A stretch of 64,000 nucleotides of DNA from Desulfobacteraceae bacterium (GTDB lineage: Bacteria > Desulfobacterota > Desulfobacteria > Desulfobacterales > Desulfobacteraceae), in NCBI GenBank assembly GCA_016743945.1, contig JADGFI010000022.1:26604-90603 (forward strand), written 5' to 3'. Of the stretch, positions 53,768 to 62,076 are shown one piece after another (within the stretch, counting starts at the first letter, position 1; each line of letters opens with the position of its first letter). The notes under the pieces were generated by a model. The model ran no database searches, was not told the origin of the DNA, and saw only the letters and a program-made list of their open reading frames with translations. Both the position numbers and the translations under genes were made by a program.

Positions 53768-55612
53768 CTACACAACCTTGATTTTTGTAAACCGAATGGA
53801 TGAGGCCAGCACCACCACAAGGATAGAACCGATATTATGGGAGACGGCTCCCCATACAGGGGTGAGCAATCCGGCAGCACCGGCGGCCACGGATAAAAAA
53901 TTAATACAAAAACTGATACCGATATTGATTTTGATAATCCTTGTCATTCGTCGGCTCAGGCCGATCAAAAAAGATAATTGGGTCAGATCATCATTCATCA
54001 AAACGATATCGGCTGTTTCAAGGGCCACGTCAGACCCCTTTAATCCCATGGCGATACCGGTGTCGGATGCTTTCAAGGCCGGCGCGTCATTGACGCCGTC
54101 CCCCACATAGATCAGATTCCCCTTCCCATATTCAGCCAGACGCGCAAGCTTGTCTTCCGGTTTCTGACAGGAGACCCATCTCGTGATACCCACCTGTCTT
54201 GCAATTTTACCCACCGGCGCTTCCTGGTCACCGGAAATCATGGCGATTTGCCTGATCCCGGCATCACGGATTGCCTGGACAGCCGCCCTGGCTGTTTCCC
54301 GGGGCAGATCTTCCATCAAAAGATACCCTGCAGTCGTTCCGTCCACCACCAAGGCCACCGTGGTAAACCCTTTATCCGCATATTTATCAACGCTCACTAT
54401 TTCGATATTTTCTTTGTCTACCCTGCCCGAAATCCCTTTCCCAGGGGTGGATTGAATATCCGTTGCTTCTTTGACCAGGCAATTAAGCTCATTTGCCCTG
54501 GCAACAACAGCCAGTGCCAGAGGGTGCAGGCTTTTTCTCTCAACGGCTGCTGCCCGGCTTAATATCTGATGTTCATCCAGTGTACCACAGGTTATGACCT
54601 CCACTACAGAGGGTTTTCCCCTGGTAATGGTTCCGGTCTTGTCAAAACAAAAAATAGTAGCCCCGGCAATATTTTCAAGATATTGACCTCCCTTGACCAA
54701 AATTCCCAACCTTGCGGCCCGACCAATGGCTGCCACGGTTGAAACCGGCCCGGCCAACAGGAATGAACAAGGACAACCAACGATGAGAACGGTAATCGCC
54801 CGGGTCACATCCCAGGTTAAAAGATAGGTCAAAACGCTTGCCGCCAGGATCACCGGGGTAAACCAGCTTGCATATTGATCCACCATTTTCGAACTTCTGG
54901 TTTTGGAATCTTCTGCAGCGCTTATCAGGGCAATAATCTTGCCAATGGTGGCGTCGGCACCGACCTTGACGGTGCGGATTCTGGCAAACCCGTCCACACA
55001 AGCCGTGCCCGCAAATACCCTGTCCCCAGCTCGCTTTGTCACGGGTATGGGCTCTCCTGTGATGGTAGACTCGTCAACAACGCCAACACCGTCCAGAATC
55101 AGCCCGTCCACGGCAATCACCTGGCCTGCCCGGATGGGCAAGATATCTCCTATTTGAATATCTGATACCCGAACAGACGTCTCTTTGCCCTCCCTTTCAA
55201 TCAGGGTTTTTTTGGGGGTAATTTCGATGAGCTTCTGGATGGCCTGGCGGGCACTGTCGCTCACCGCCTCTTCAATTAAAGCGCCAAAAACCATGATACC
55301 GGACACAATGGCCGCCTCCAGAAGATTGCCGTTGATCACACAGGCAATCACCGCAACGCTGACCAGCTCATCCACATTCACCTGGCGTTTCATCACTCCT
55401 TTTACAGCGTTTATGATGATGGGTACCCCGTTGATCAATATAGACAGCAAAAGCAGTGCATCCACAAGGGTTAAATAGGGCAAAAATGAAATATTCCCAG
55501 GCTTTGCCAACAGGGAGATGGGAATAAGGGCAGACCCGCCCACTACTTTATAAAAATCATCTGATTTAAAAATTTCCTGGTAAACATTCAAATCTGCATA
55601 TCTTCCAATCAT
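53768..55612 (-). CDS. Heavy-metal P1B-type ATPase without HMA domain
   Basis: Metal-exporting P-type ATPase of 614 residues with about eight TM helices. The transport motif CPC is in LIVGCPCSFLLAGP, phosphorylation site is DKTGTITRG, the HP motif is in KSLHPLAL, and the hinge is GDGVNDAPAL. TM8 reads AVSHNIGSILVVVLASS, with His-Asn instead of the Asp of Zn/Cd or Met of Cu pumps. There is no N-terminal metal-binding HMA domain; the chain starts with a TM. This combination does not place it with the classic ZntA or CopA groups. It converges with the DtxR gene, three bases apart, and is divergent from a MarR gene. Confidence 0.85.
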   Translation of the reverse strand: MIGRYADLNVYQEIFKSDDFYKVVGGSALIPISLLAKPGNISFLPYLTLVDALLLLSILINGVPIIINAVKGVMKRQVNVDELVSVAVIACVINGNLLEAAIVSGIMVFGALIEEAVSDSARQAIQKLIEITPKKTLIEREGKETSVRVSDIQIGDILPIRAGQVIAVDGLILDGVGVVDESTITGEPIPVTKRAGDRVFAGTACVDGFARIRTVKVGADATIGKIIALISAAEDSKTRSSKMVDQYASWFTPVILAASVLTYLLTWDVTRAITVLIVGCPCSFLLAGPVSTVAAIGRAARLGILVKGGQYLENIAGATIFCFDKTGTITRGKPSVVEVITCGTLDEHQILSRAAAVERKSLHPLALAVVARANELNCLVKEATDIQSTPGKGISGRVDKENIEIVSVDKYADKGFTTVALVVDGTTAGYLLMEDLPRETARAAVQAIRDAGIRQIAMISGDQEAPVGKIARQVGITRWVSCQKPEDKLARLAEYGKGNLIYVGDGVNDAPALKASDTGIAMGLKGSDVALETADIVLMNDDLTQLSFLIGLSRRMTRIIKINIGISFCINFLSVAAGAAGLLTPVWGAVSHNIGSILVVVLASSIRFTKIKVV

Positions 55613-55649
55613 AAATACCTCGCCTCAAAAATCATAAAAATGGTTAATT

Positions 55650-55668
55650 TAGTTTGATCGCCAAACTA
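55650..55668. promoter_or_regulatory. 19-bp dyad between P-type ATPase and MarR genes
   Basis: TAGTTTG (55650-55656) and CAAACTA (55662-55668) are perfect 7-bp arms around ATCGC, 38 bp upstream of the ATPase start and 170 bp upstream of the MarR gene. Size and position fit a MarR dimer operator. Confidence 0.55.
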
Positions 55669-55837
55669 CTTGGGTAGGCAATATAAAGGCATTTGCTTTG
55701 ATAGTCAATCAGTTTGAGCATCAAGATATTTTTTTTTGTATTTGTTTCCCCCTTCGCCCTGTGGTAATTAATCAAAAATGGTTCGTGTCGGCAGAATTTT
55801 AAATACCGTTATCACAAGAATATTAGGATAAAAAAAT

Positions 55838-56251
55838 ATGAAGATTGAACATTTGTCAAAAATGATTGTTGAATTTTATGAAAAACTGTCCTCCTGGGAG
55901 GACTCGGTGGTCAGGGACAGCGGTCTGACAACGTCCCAGGCCCACACCATTGGAATTGTCGGCCATGAAGGCGCCATAAAAATGAAAGATCTGGCAGAAA
56001 AAATAGGGGTGACCACAGGCACTCTCACCGTCGGGATTGACCGCTTGGAAAAAAAAAAGCTGCTCGAACGCAAACCCCATGAAACGGATCGGCGCTCCTT
56101 TCTCATCGAATTGACAAAAAAAGGGGATACCTACTTCAAGCAACACCATAATTTCCACATCAAAATGACACAAGAAATTGTTTCAGATCTCACCCAGGCA
56201 GAACAGACTGCCTTTGCAAATATTATTGAAAAAGTTTTAAAAAAAATCTAA
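55838..56251 (+). CDS. MarR-family transcriptional regulator
   Basis: Dimeric winged-helix regulator of 137 residues. The core reads TSQAHTIGIVGHEGAIKMKDLAEKIGVTTGTLTVGIDRLEKKKLLERKPHETDRRSFLIELTKKGDTYFKQH, with the wing D-R-R-x-x-x-I/V-x-L-T that is diagnostic of MarR. Its ligand is unknown. It is divergent from the metal ATPase and 150 bp upstream of the porin start, so it could control either. Confidence 0.93.
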   Translation: MKIEHLSKMIVEFYEKLSSWEDSVVRDSGLTTSQAHTIGIVGHEGAIKMKDLAEKIGVTTGTLTVGIDRLEKKKLLERKPHETDRRSFLIELTKKGDTYFKQHHNFHIKMTQEIVSDLTQAEQTAFANIIEKVLKKI

Positions 56252-56401
56252 CCCTCCTTTTCTTATCAAATAAAAATTTTTTGTTGACATCGCAAAATGT
56301 TTGTCATATCTAACATTAAAATTTTCGATAAACTTATTGTTTTAAAGCAAGCTTTTGTCGACAAAAGGAATAAACCACTACCCATAACTTTAGGAGATAA
56401 G

Positions 56402-57430
56402 ATGAAAAGAGTCGTGATCATTGTCGCAACCATCGGTGTATTATTGAGCTCTGCCCATGCCGCAGACTGGAATTTTTACGGATCCGCCCGTGTCAGTACC
56501 TTTTATGAAAATGTAGATGTTTTGGGCACCGATACCAGCCGATTTGCCATGGGACTCCAGGATAACTCAAGGATCGGTGCCGCAGTTATGGTCAGTGATG
56601 AATTGAGCGGCCGGTTTGAATACGGTGCAGAAGATGGGAACGCGGATATCCGTTATCTTTACGGGGTATGGAATTTTGGCGCGGGCTCTTTGCTTGTGGG
56701 AAAACATGAAGGTCCCCTGCGGCACCCGGGATCCGATCAGGTCTATGCGGTTGATGCGGGACTTGGCGGCTGGGGTGAGATGTCCAGCCCAAGGAAAGCC
56801 CAAATCAAACTGATGATTGGCACCTTCCGCCTGGCCCTCCGGGAACCCAGCGCAGACTACAATGACGGCACCAACAATGTGACCACCGACACAGAAGTAA
56901 AGATCCCTTCCATCGAAGCCAAATACCGGTTTGAAGGAAATAACTACAACCTGGGCCTTTCCGCCGGATACGGCCATTTCAAAGTGGGGACGGCCACCCA
57001 GGAAACAATCAGCTCCTATGTCCTCGGCATCGGCGGGGATATGACCCTTGGCAAAATCATCCTGGGAGCCAACCTTTTTGGCGGCGAAAATGTGGGAAAC
57101 CTGGTGGACACCGATGTAAACGACACAGATACCGGTAAGGGTCTGGCACAATATGACGGAACCCGTGTCATTGACAACAAGGCCCTTGCCTGGAAAATTC
57201 ATGCCACCTATATGTTTAATGACATGGTGGGTATCCATGGAGGGTATGGATATATGCGAACAGAACTTACCAACCAGACCAAAGATGAAGTGCAATCCTA
57301 TTATGTTCAGGTTCCCATCACCCTTGCAAGCGGCGTCTCCATCGTTCCGGAAATCGGCACCCTGGATTACATGGAATCAGACCAGAGCCAGACAAACTAC
57401 ATTGGTGCTAAATGGGAAATCAACTTTTAG
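56402..57430 (+). CDS. Outer-membrane porin
   Basis: Beta-barrel protein of 342 residues. The signal peptide (MKRVVIIVATIGVLLSSAHA) is followed by DWNFYGSARVSTFYENVDV and alternating amphipathic strands; the chain ends in a C-terminal aromatic, GAKWEINF, the outer-membrane insertion signal. Size and the loop pattern match general porins of Desulfobacterota. ATG 56402 has AGGAGAT upstream; an upstream in-frame ATG lacks a signal peptide. It may be regulated by the adjacent MarR protein. Pore selectivity is unknown. Confidence 0.88.
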   Translation: MKRVVIIVATIGVLLSSAHAADWNFYGSARVSTFYENVDVLGTDTSRFAMGLQDNSRIGAAVMVSDELSGRFEYGAEDGNADIRYLYGVWNFGAGSLLVGKHEGPLRHPGSDQVYAVDAGLGGWGEMSSPRKAQIKLMIGTFRLALREPSADYNDGTNNVTTDTEVKIPSIEAKYRFEGNNYNLGLSAGYGHFKVGTATQETISSYVLGIGGDMTLGKIILGANLFGGENVGNLVDTDVNDTDTGKGLAQYDGTRVIDNKALAWKIHATYMFNDMVGIHGGYGYMRTELTNQTKDEVQSYYVQVPITLASGVSIVPEIGTLDYMESDQSQTNYIGAKWEINF

Positions 57431-57469
57431 TTTTAAATCAAAGGGAACCTTAATTCAACGAAAAGGGGC

Positions 57470-57503
57470 AAAAGGCCTGGTGATAATAGTTACCAGGCCT
57501 TTT
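57470..57503. terminator. Bidirectional terminator between convergent genes
   Basis: AAAAGGCCTGGT and ACCAGGCCTTTT form a perfect 12-bp stem with a 10-base loop, between the porin stop and the PfkB kinase stop. T-runs follow in both directions. Confidence 0.85.
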
Positions 57504-57514
57504 GTCTCCATTTT

Positions 57515-58699
57515 TTAGTCGGTGTATTTTAACATGCTATTAATATATTTTTTTGCATCATCAATTGACAGAACTTGAGTAGGGGCTGGATGATTTTCTC
57601 GGATTTCAGATTCATATTTTTCTATCTCCTCTTGGTTAGGGCAAGCTTGGGATGCACCCAATTTTGTGCAGGCATAGGTAGCCCAGATTTGTCCCCTTTC
57701 GATAGCATTTGTGAGCTCTTCAATCCCAAAATCTGATTTGTTGTGGAGTCGGGATACTATACCGGCCATAAATGCATCCCCGGCTCCAGTTGAATCAACA
57801 AAGTTCTCTATATGGTACCCAGGGGAATAGATTATGCCCTTTTCGTTACGATTAAAGATACCGATAGCACCAGCTTGGTTCATGGTGATAACAGTTGTGA
57901 TTCTTTTTTTATAAAGCCAGGTCACAATTTCATATAGGTTGTCATTATAACCGTTGATACGGAATAAATTCCTAATCTCGGAAACATTCAATTGAAAAAT
58001 AGTTACTTGTTTCAGGTAGGACTCCCAGAACCGAATTCCCATATATATCTGACTATGCCCGAGATTGGTAAAGATATGGCATCCTTGAAAGAATTTAATC
58101 AGGTGCTTAGTGATGGCGCCAGGGTTTTCAGGATTGTTGTTTGGATGATCTGCCTGAATATGACCAATGATAATGCTTTTGATCTGGTTCTCGGGTATGG
58201 TTTCCTGCCTGAAAAATCGAATGCAAGTATCCACATGATCTGCAAAAAAGCAACTACTCTGGTTTCTCTCAGTAAAAACGGTCCTGTGCCCCTTTTTATC
58301 AACGATAATAGTGGCCTTAGCTGTTTTAACATTTTTGATAAAAAAGTGGTCTGAATTAATGAATAGCTTTATTTTATCAGAGTCTTTGCACAGGTTCTCC
58401 AAAGTGATCAAAGAACGAATTTTTTGGCCTATTGCATCCCTACCCAGCGGTAGAATAGGGATAACTTTGTACCCAGTATTGATTAATCTTAAAGTACAGT
58501 TAACGCCACTGCCTCCCACAAGGTAGAGATACTCTGTCAAGTATTTCTGGTCGCATTGAAATTCTGTATCCAGTTGAATAATACACTCTTCGTTGCCACT
58601 GCCAATGATGACTATAGGATTTTTTGATATGGAGGTGCTTTCTATCATTAACTGGAGTATCTCCTCCCTTCTGTTTTGCCTACTTAATCTACTGTGCAT
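57515..58699 (-). CDS. PfkB-family carbohydrate kinase
   Basis: Ribokinase-fold kinase of 394 residues. PfkB signature 1 appears as LVGGSGVNCTLRLINTGYKVIPILPLGRDAIG, and signature 2 with the catalytic Asp as FVDSTGAGDAFMAGIVSRL (about 305-323). The middle includes a substrate-lid region and several Asn-rich segments. The first 17 residues (HSRLSRQNRREEIL) are extra to the fold; ATG 58648 with GGGAGGAG upstream is a second possible start. The gene is AT-rich compared with the preceding 50 kb. It is the first of the putative sugar-metabolism island; substrate is unknown. Confidence 0.85.
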   Translation of the reverse strand: MHSRLSRQNRREEILQLMIESTSISKNPIVIIGSGNEECIIQLDTEFQCDQKYLTEYLYLVGGSGVNCTLRLINTGYKVIPILPLGRDAIGQKIRSLITLENLCKDSDKIKLFINSDHFFIKNVKTAKATIIVDKKGHRTVFTERNQSSCFFADHVDTCIRFFRQETIPENQIKSIIIGHIQADHPNNNPENPGAITKHLIKFFQGCHIFTNLGHSQIYMGIRFWESYLKQVTIFQLNVSEIRNLFRINGYNDNLYEIVTWLYKKRITTVITMNQAGAIGIFNRNEKGIIYSPGYHIENFVDSTGAGDAFMAGIVSRLHNKSDFGIEELTNAIERGQIWATYACTKLGASQACPNQEEIEKYESEIRENHPAPTQVLSIDDAKKYINSMLKYTD

Positions 58700-58725
58700 A
58701 AAAAGAGAACCAATAAACTTATAGC

Positions 58726-59640
58726 TTATATCGCCAGCTTAAATGTGCCAGATTGATACAGTGTTGGCGACAGTGTTTTCTTCTTACTTTTTATATGTGC
58801 ATCTTCAAGTAGTTGATAAAAAGTTTCTCTATAAACATCAAATAAATTATGTTGATGTTCCTTTTTAATGATAAGGGATGGACATTGTCTACCGCTATGA
58901 CCAGTAAGATAGTTTGTCACTAACATTTTATCACCGATACGCGTAATTTGACAATAGGGTGTTTTGGAATAATAGCCGACCACTAAACACCCATTCTTTT
59001 GATTATTTTCTGTTCTATTAATTACCTCTTTAATCGCTTCGATGAACGGTGAATTCCTAGATTTCCTATAACCAACGGTAGAGTGTTCTGTATCATCTCC
59101 TTCATCTTGGGCTTTTATTGCTGCAGGTTTACTTCCAGGTTCTATCAGTAAGATGTACATTCTAGTACCATTTTTAATCTTTTCAACAATTATATCTCTT
59201 TCGTTAGTAGTGATGAAAGATTCTTGAATCCTGTTTAAAACCTTCCCAAGCACCTCAACTTTTAGCGGTTTTTCGTTGTCTTGTGCTATAAAATCATTCC
59301 ACATATTTCGAGCTACATCTCCCCGTTGTGGGATAATTTGCGAAACACCAGTTTCACAATAAGTCTGTCTTGCGGTATCTGAGGCAAGTATTAAGTTCAT
59401 CATACTAACATTTTCTTTTCGAAATTTTTTCAAACTATCTAATATAGGATTCTCTCCAGTAAAGATGTATATGCGATATACGATATAAATTAATAAAGAG
59501 GAACCAGACAAATTAATGAAAATATTTACGATGAAACTATTGATTGAAAATAACGGATTCTTTATTCCTGTAAGGACGCCAAATAATGAAAAAATTAATC
59601 CAAAAAGGAGAATAATTAACATGGCATTTTTTTCTTTCAT
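58726..59640 (-). CDS. Two-TM protein with DUF5919-like cytoplasmic domain
   Basis: Protein of 304 residues. Two N-terminal transmembrane helices (about 6-24 and 35-57) are followed by a soluble region of about 240 residues. Its end, KMLVTNYLTGHSGRQCPSLIIKKEHQHNLFDVYRETFYQLLEDA, resembles the DUF5919/phospholipase-D-like segment found after regulatory domains in other bacteria, with the TGH-x-G-x-x-C/S-P pattern. The HKD motif of active phospholipase D is not seen. It lies 26 bp after the epimerase gene stop and probably shares its transcript. Function is unknown. Confidence 0.55.
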   Translation of the reverse strand: MKEKNAMLIILLFGLIFSLFGVLTGIKNPLFSINSFIVNIFINLSGSSLLIYIVYRIYIFTGENPILDSLKKFRKENVSMMNLILASDTARQTYCETGVSQIIPQRGDVARNMWNDFIAQDNEKPLKVEVLGKVLNRIQESFITTNERDIIVEKIKNGTRMYILLIEPGSKPAAIKAQDEGDDTEHSTVGYRKSRNSPFIEAIKEVINRTENNQKNGCLVVGYYSKTPYCQITRIGDKMLVTNYLTGHSGRQCPSLIIKKEHQHNLFDVYRETFYQLLEDAHIKSKKKTLSPTLYQSGTFKLAI

Positions 59641-59666
59641 GATTTTAGATCCTCAGTACAATATAG

Positions 59667-60650
59667 TTAATGGTTTTTGACTGTTTCTTTAATAATTTCA
59701 CTGGGCGACTTTAACTCTTTATAGGGCCAACCCTTTAATTTTATTTTTTTTAGATTTGAACAGTAATGAAGCGGTTCCCCGTGTCTAAATTCGAAAGGTT
59801 CTGATTTTAAACTAATACCAAAATCCTTTAATAAAATATCTTTCACTTCCAGTATACTTAGCTGGTTTTGTCTTCCTCCGCCAATATTGTAGGTTTCAAA
59901 AAAAGCTGGAACGAAATAAATGAAATTTTTTAATTCTAACTCTATAAGATCTAAAAAATCTGAAATGTGTAGGATATCTCTTGTTTGTGAGCCATCCCCA
60001 TAAATATTAAAGGTTTGGTCATTCATAGCACAACTTACAATATGACTTATCCATCCATGCAACTCTGAACTATTTTGACCGGGACCAACTATACCACTCA
60101 TACGATGATTAATTACTCGGAAGGAATATTTCTCTGAATACCATAATAAATATTGCTCTCCAATGTATTTTGAAAATGTGAAAGGGGACATCTGGTGGTC
60201 CAACCCACTAATTGTTGGGCAATCTTCAGACACAGATTTATCACGATTTGCTAACTTGTCTACTTCCTCAGAGTCGTAAACACGAATTGAGTTACAATTA
60301 ATAACACTTGATTTATACTTTGACGCATATTTTGCAAGGTTTTGTGTACCAATTGCATTTGTTCTAAAATCTTCCATGGCATTTGATTCCGAATAAACTG
60401 CAGATGTTTGGGCCGCGCCATGAAAAACAAAGTCAAAAGGCTCCAGTTCATCCCATGTTGAATTCTTAGCTATGTCATTGTGACAAACAGTTACACCTAA
60501 ATTTTCTATAATTTGTTTCTTAGAAATGGCTTTTGCTGATGTATCATTATCAATGATGGTAATTTCATATTTATCAATGAGCCTTTCTGCCAGACGCATT
60601 CCTATAAAACCAAGACCACCTGTAATCAAAATTTTATTTTGAATCGGCAT
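59667..60650 (-). CDS. NAD-dependent epimerase/dehydratase, extended SDR, Tyr-to-Phe
   Basis: NDP-sugar-modifying Rossmann enzyme of 327 residues. NAD motif GGLGFIG is at 11-17, the diphosphate strand gives IIDND, and HGAAQTSAVYSE and catalytic Ser region NCNSIRVYD (about 118-126) are normal. The YxxxK motif reads PFTFSKYIGEQ, with Phe157 where the catalytic Tyr is expected and Lys161 kept. C-terminal sugar-binding part includes IYGDGSQTRDILHISD, which is typical of the family. ATG 60650 has AAAGGAAAG upstream; the frame is open to 60731. Either a naturally altered enzyme or a regulatory binder; catalysis is uncertain. Confidence 0.82.
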   Translation of the reverse strand: MPIQNKILITGGLGFIGMRLAERLIDKYEITIIDNDTSAKAISKKQIIENLGVTVCHNDIAKNSTWDELEPFDFVFHGAAQTSAVYSESNAMEDFRTNAIGTQNLAKYASKYKSSVINCNSIRVYDSEEVDKLANRDKSVSEDCPTISGLDHQMSPFTFSKYIGEQYLLWYSEKYSFRVINHRMSGIVGPGQNSSELHGWISHIVSCAMNDQTFNIYGDGSQTRDILHISDFLDLIELELKNFIYFVPAFFETYNIGGGRQNQLSILEVKDILLKDFGISLKSEPFEFRHGEPLHYCSNLKKIKLKGWPYKELKSPSEIIKETVKNH

Positions 60651-61012
60651 ATTGCTTTCCTTTATAAATTTTTTAGTCTCTCCAAAAACTACGCAAGAAA
60701 TTTTTAACAACGTTCTTTTGGGAAAAACCAATGAAGTTGCGATGGTAATCTAAAGAACAGTGAGCCTGTCTAAGTCGGTATAATCGTAACTAAAAAATGC
60801 TATAGCTTATATTTCAATATAATGCAAAGAAAGAAATGGCTTTTGGACTGGAAACAGTATAATAGGGGGTTAATCCGTATTTAATAATGAGACTCTCCCA
60901 TCAAAATTTTGATATTGTATATAGGTCATAAAGATTGACAAAGTAAGCGTAATTCTTTAAACTTTAATTTGTAATTCTAAATGATACTCGACCCTTTATT
61001 TAAGGTGGCTCA
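60651..61012. other. AT-rich divergent intergenic region
   Basis: This 362-bp gap separates the minus-strand epimerase from the plus-strand sugar-phosphate genes. It holds the perfect 14-bp palindrome ATCAAAATTTTGAT at 60900-60913. I see no gene in it. Confidence 0.45.
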
Positions 61013-61174
61013 ATGGCATATTTAGGTAATTTAAACGGACCAAGAAAATCTGAAATTCTTGAAAAGATAGGTCCCAAGAATCCCCCAAAAATTTTTTTAG
61101 AAGATAATGGCTATCAATTAAAAAGGGAAATATTGACATTCACTTTTGAAGAGGCATCCTTCTGGGCTAATTGA
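61013..61174 (+). CDS. Small hypothetical protein upstream of the phosphomannomutase
   Basis: A 53-residue frame starting ATG at 61013 with AAGGTGG seven bases upstream, reading MAYLGNLNGPRKSEILEKIG and ending TFEEASFWAN. It ends 25 bp before the phosphomannomutase ATG, which itself has no SD, so the small ORF may couple translation of the next gene. No family is recognised. It could also be the start of a fusion broken by a frameshift, as another frame is open across the join. Confidence 0.45.
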   Translation: MAYLGNLNGPRKSEILEKIGPKNPPKIFLEDNGYQLKREILTFTFEEASFWAN

Positions 61175-61199
61175 AATAAAAAATGATACATATATATTT

Positions 61200-62060
61200 A
61201 TGAAAACAGTAATTGTCTTTGATATTGATGGCACTCTCACTCCTCCAAGGCAGCCAATTAAAAAAGAAATGGTGGAAATATTAAACAACCTAAAAATCCC
61301 TTTTTATGTTGCTGCTGGTAGTGATATGGAATTATTAGAAGAACAATTTTTTATTCCTTTAGAAAAGTATGGTTTTATAAATAACTTCGAGGCCTTCATA
61401 AGTAACGGAGCTATTCATTATCATTGTGATTACAGCAATGGTTGCAATTTGAATTTATCATCAGGTTTCAAATTCAAAAATCATTTAGGCAACAGTAGTT
61501 ACCATTTTCTTTGTGATACATTGAAAAAAACCCTTTCGATTGAAAAATTTAAGCTACCCAAAGAAATACAAATATTTGAGAATAGGATTAAAGATAGATC
61601 GTCTATGATAAATTTTTGCCCTATTGGAAGAAAGAAAACTGAAAATAAAAGTGCCAAATCTAATAGGAATAAATTTGTTGAATTTGATAAAAAAACAGGT
61701 TTTCGTGAAGGAGCTTTAAATTATCTTAGAGAAAAATTGATCAACCTCATTATCCAAAAGGATTTACATATTACGCTTGGAGGGCAGACTTCTTTCGATA
61801 TAGGTGTAAAAGGTGAAGATAAAACAAAACCTATAAGGGAACTTGTAGAAAAAGGTTTTCAGGAAATTGTATTTATTGGTGATGCATTATATGAAGGTGG
61901 AAACGATGCTGCCATAAATGATTATATTAAAAATTGGGACAATAAAGAAGTTCGATGTCCAGTTAAGGCCTTGCAAGTTAACTCTAAATCGGATGATATT
62001 GACAATTCTTGGAAAGAGACGATAGCAATTCTTAAAATGAATAGTTGGATTAAATCTTAA
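61200..62060 (+). CDS. Eukaryote-type phosphomannomutase (HAD superfamily)
   Basis: Interconverts mannose-6-phosphate and mannose-1-phosphate in the PMM/HAD family. The 286 residues carry the catalytic IVFDIDGTLTPPRQPIKKEM (nucleophile Asp8, acid Asp10), VAAGSDMELL, the cap-region RSSMINFCPIGRKK, GGQTSFDIGVKGEDKTKPI and GDALYEGGNDAAI, all aligned with human PMM2-type enzymes rather than bacterial ManB. A short lysine-rich insert follows the PIGR motif. No SD is visible before ATG 61200; a TTG lies 18 codons upstream in frame. The following phosphohexomutase gene is 16 bp downstream. AT-rich codon use suggests transfer. Confidence 0.85.
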   Translation: MKTVIVFDIDGTLTPPRQPIKKEMVEILNNLKIPFYVAAGSDMELLEEQFFIPLEKYGFINNFEAFISNGAIHYHCDYSNGCNLNLSSGFKFKNHLGNSSYHFLCDTLKKTLSIEKFKLPKEIQIFENRIKDRSSMINFCPIGRKKTENKSAKSNRNKFVEFDKKTGFREGALNYLREKLINLIIQKDLHITLGGQTSFDIGVKGEDKTKPIRELVEKGFQEIVFIGDALYEGGNDAAINDYIKNWDNKEVRCPVKALQVNSKSDDIDNSWKETIAILKMNSWIKS

Positions 62061-62076
62061 TTGTAGGAATGTTCTA

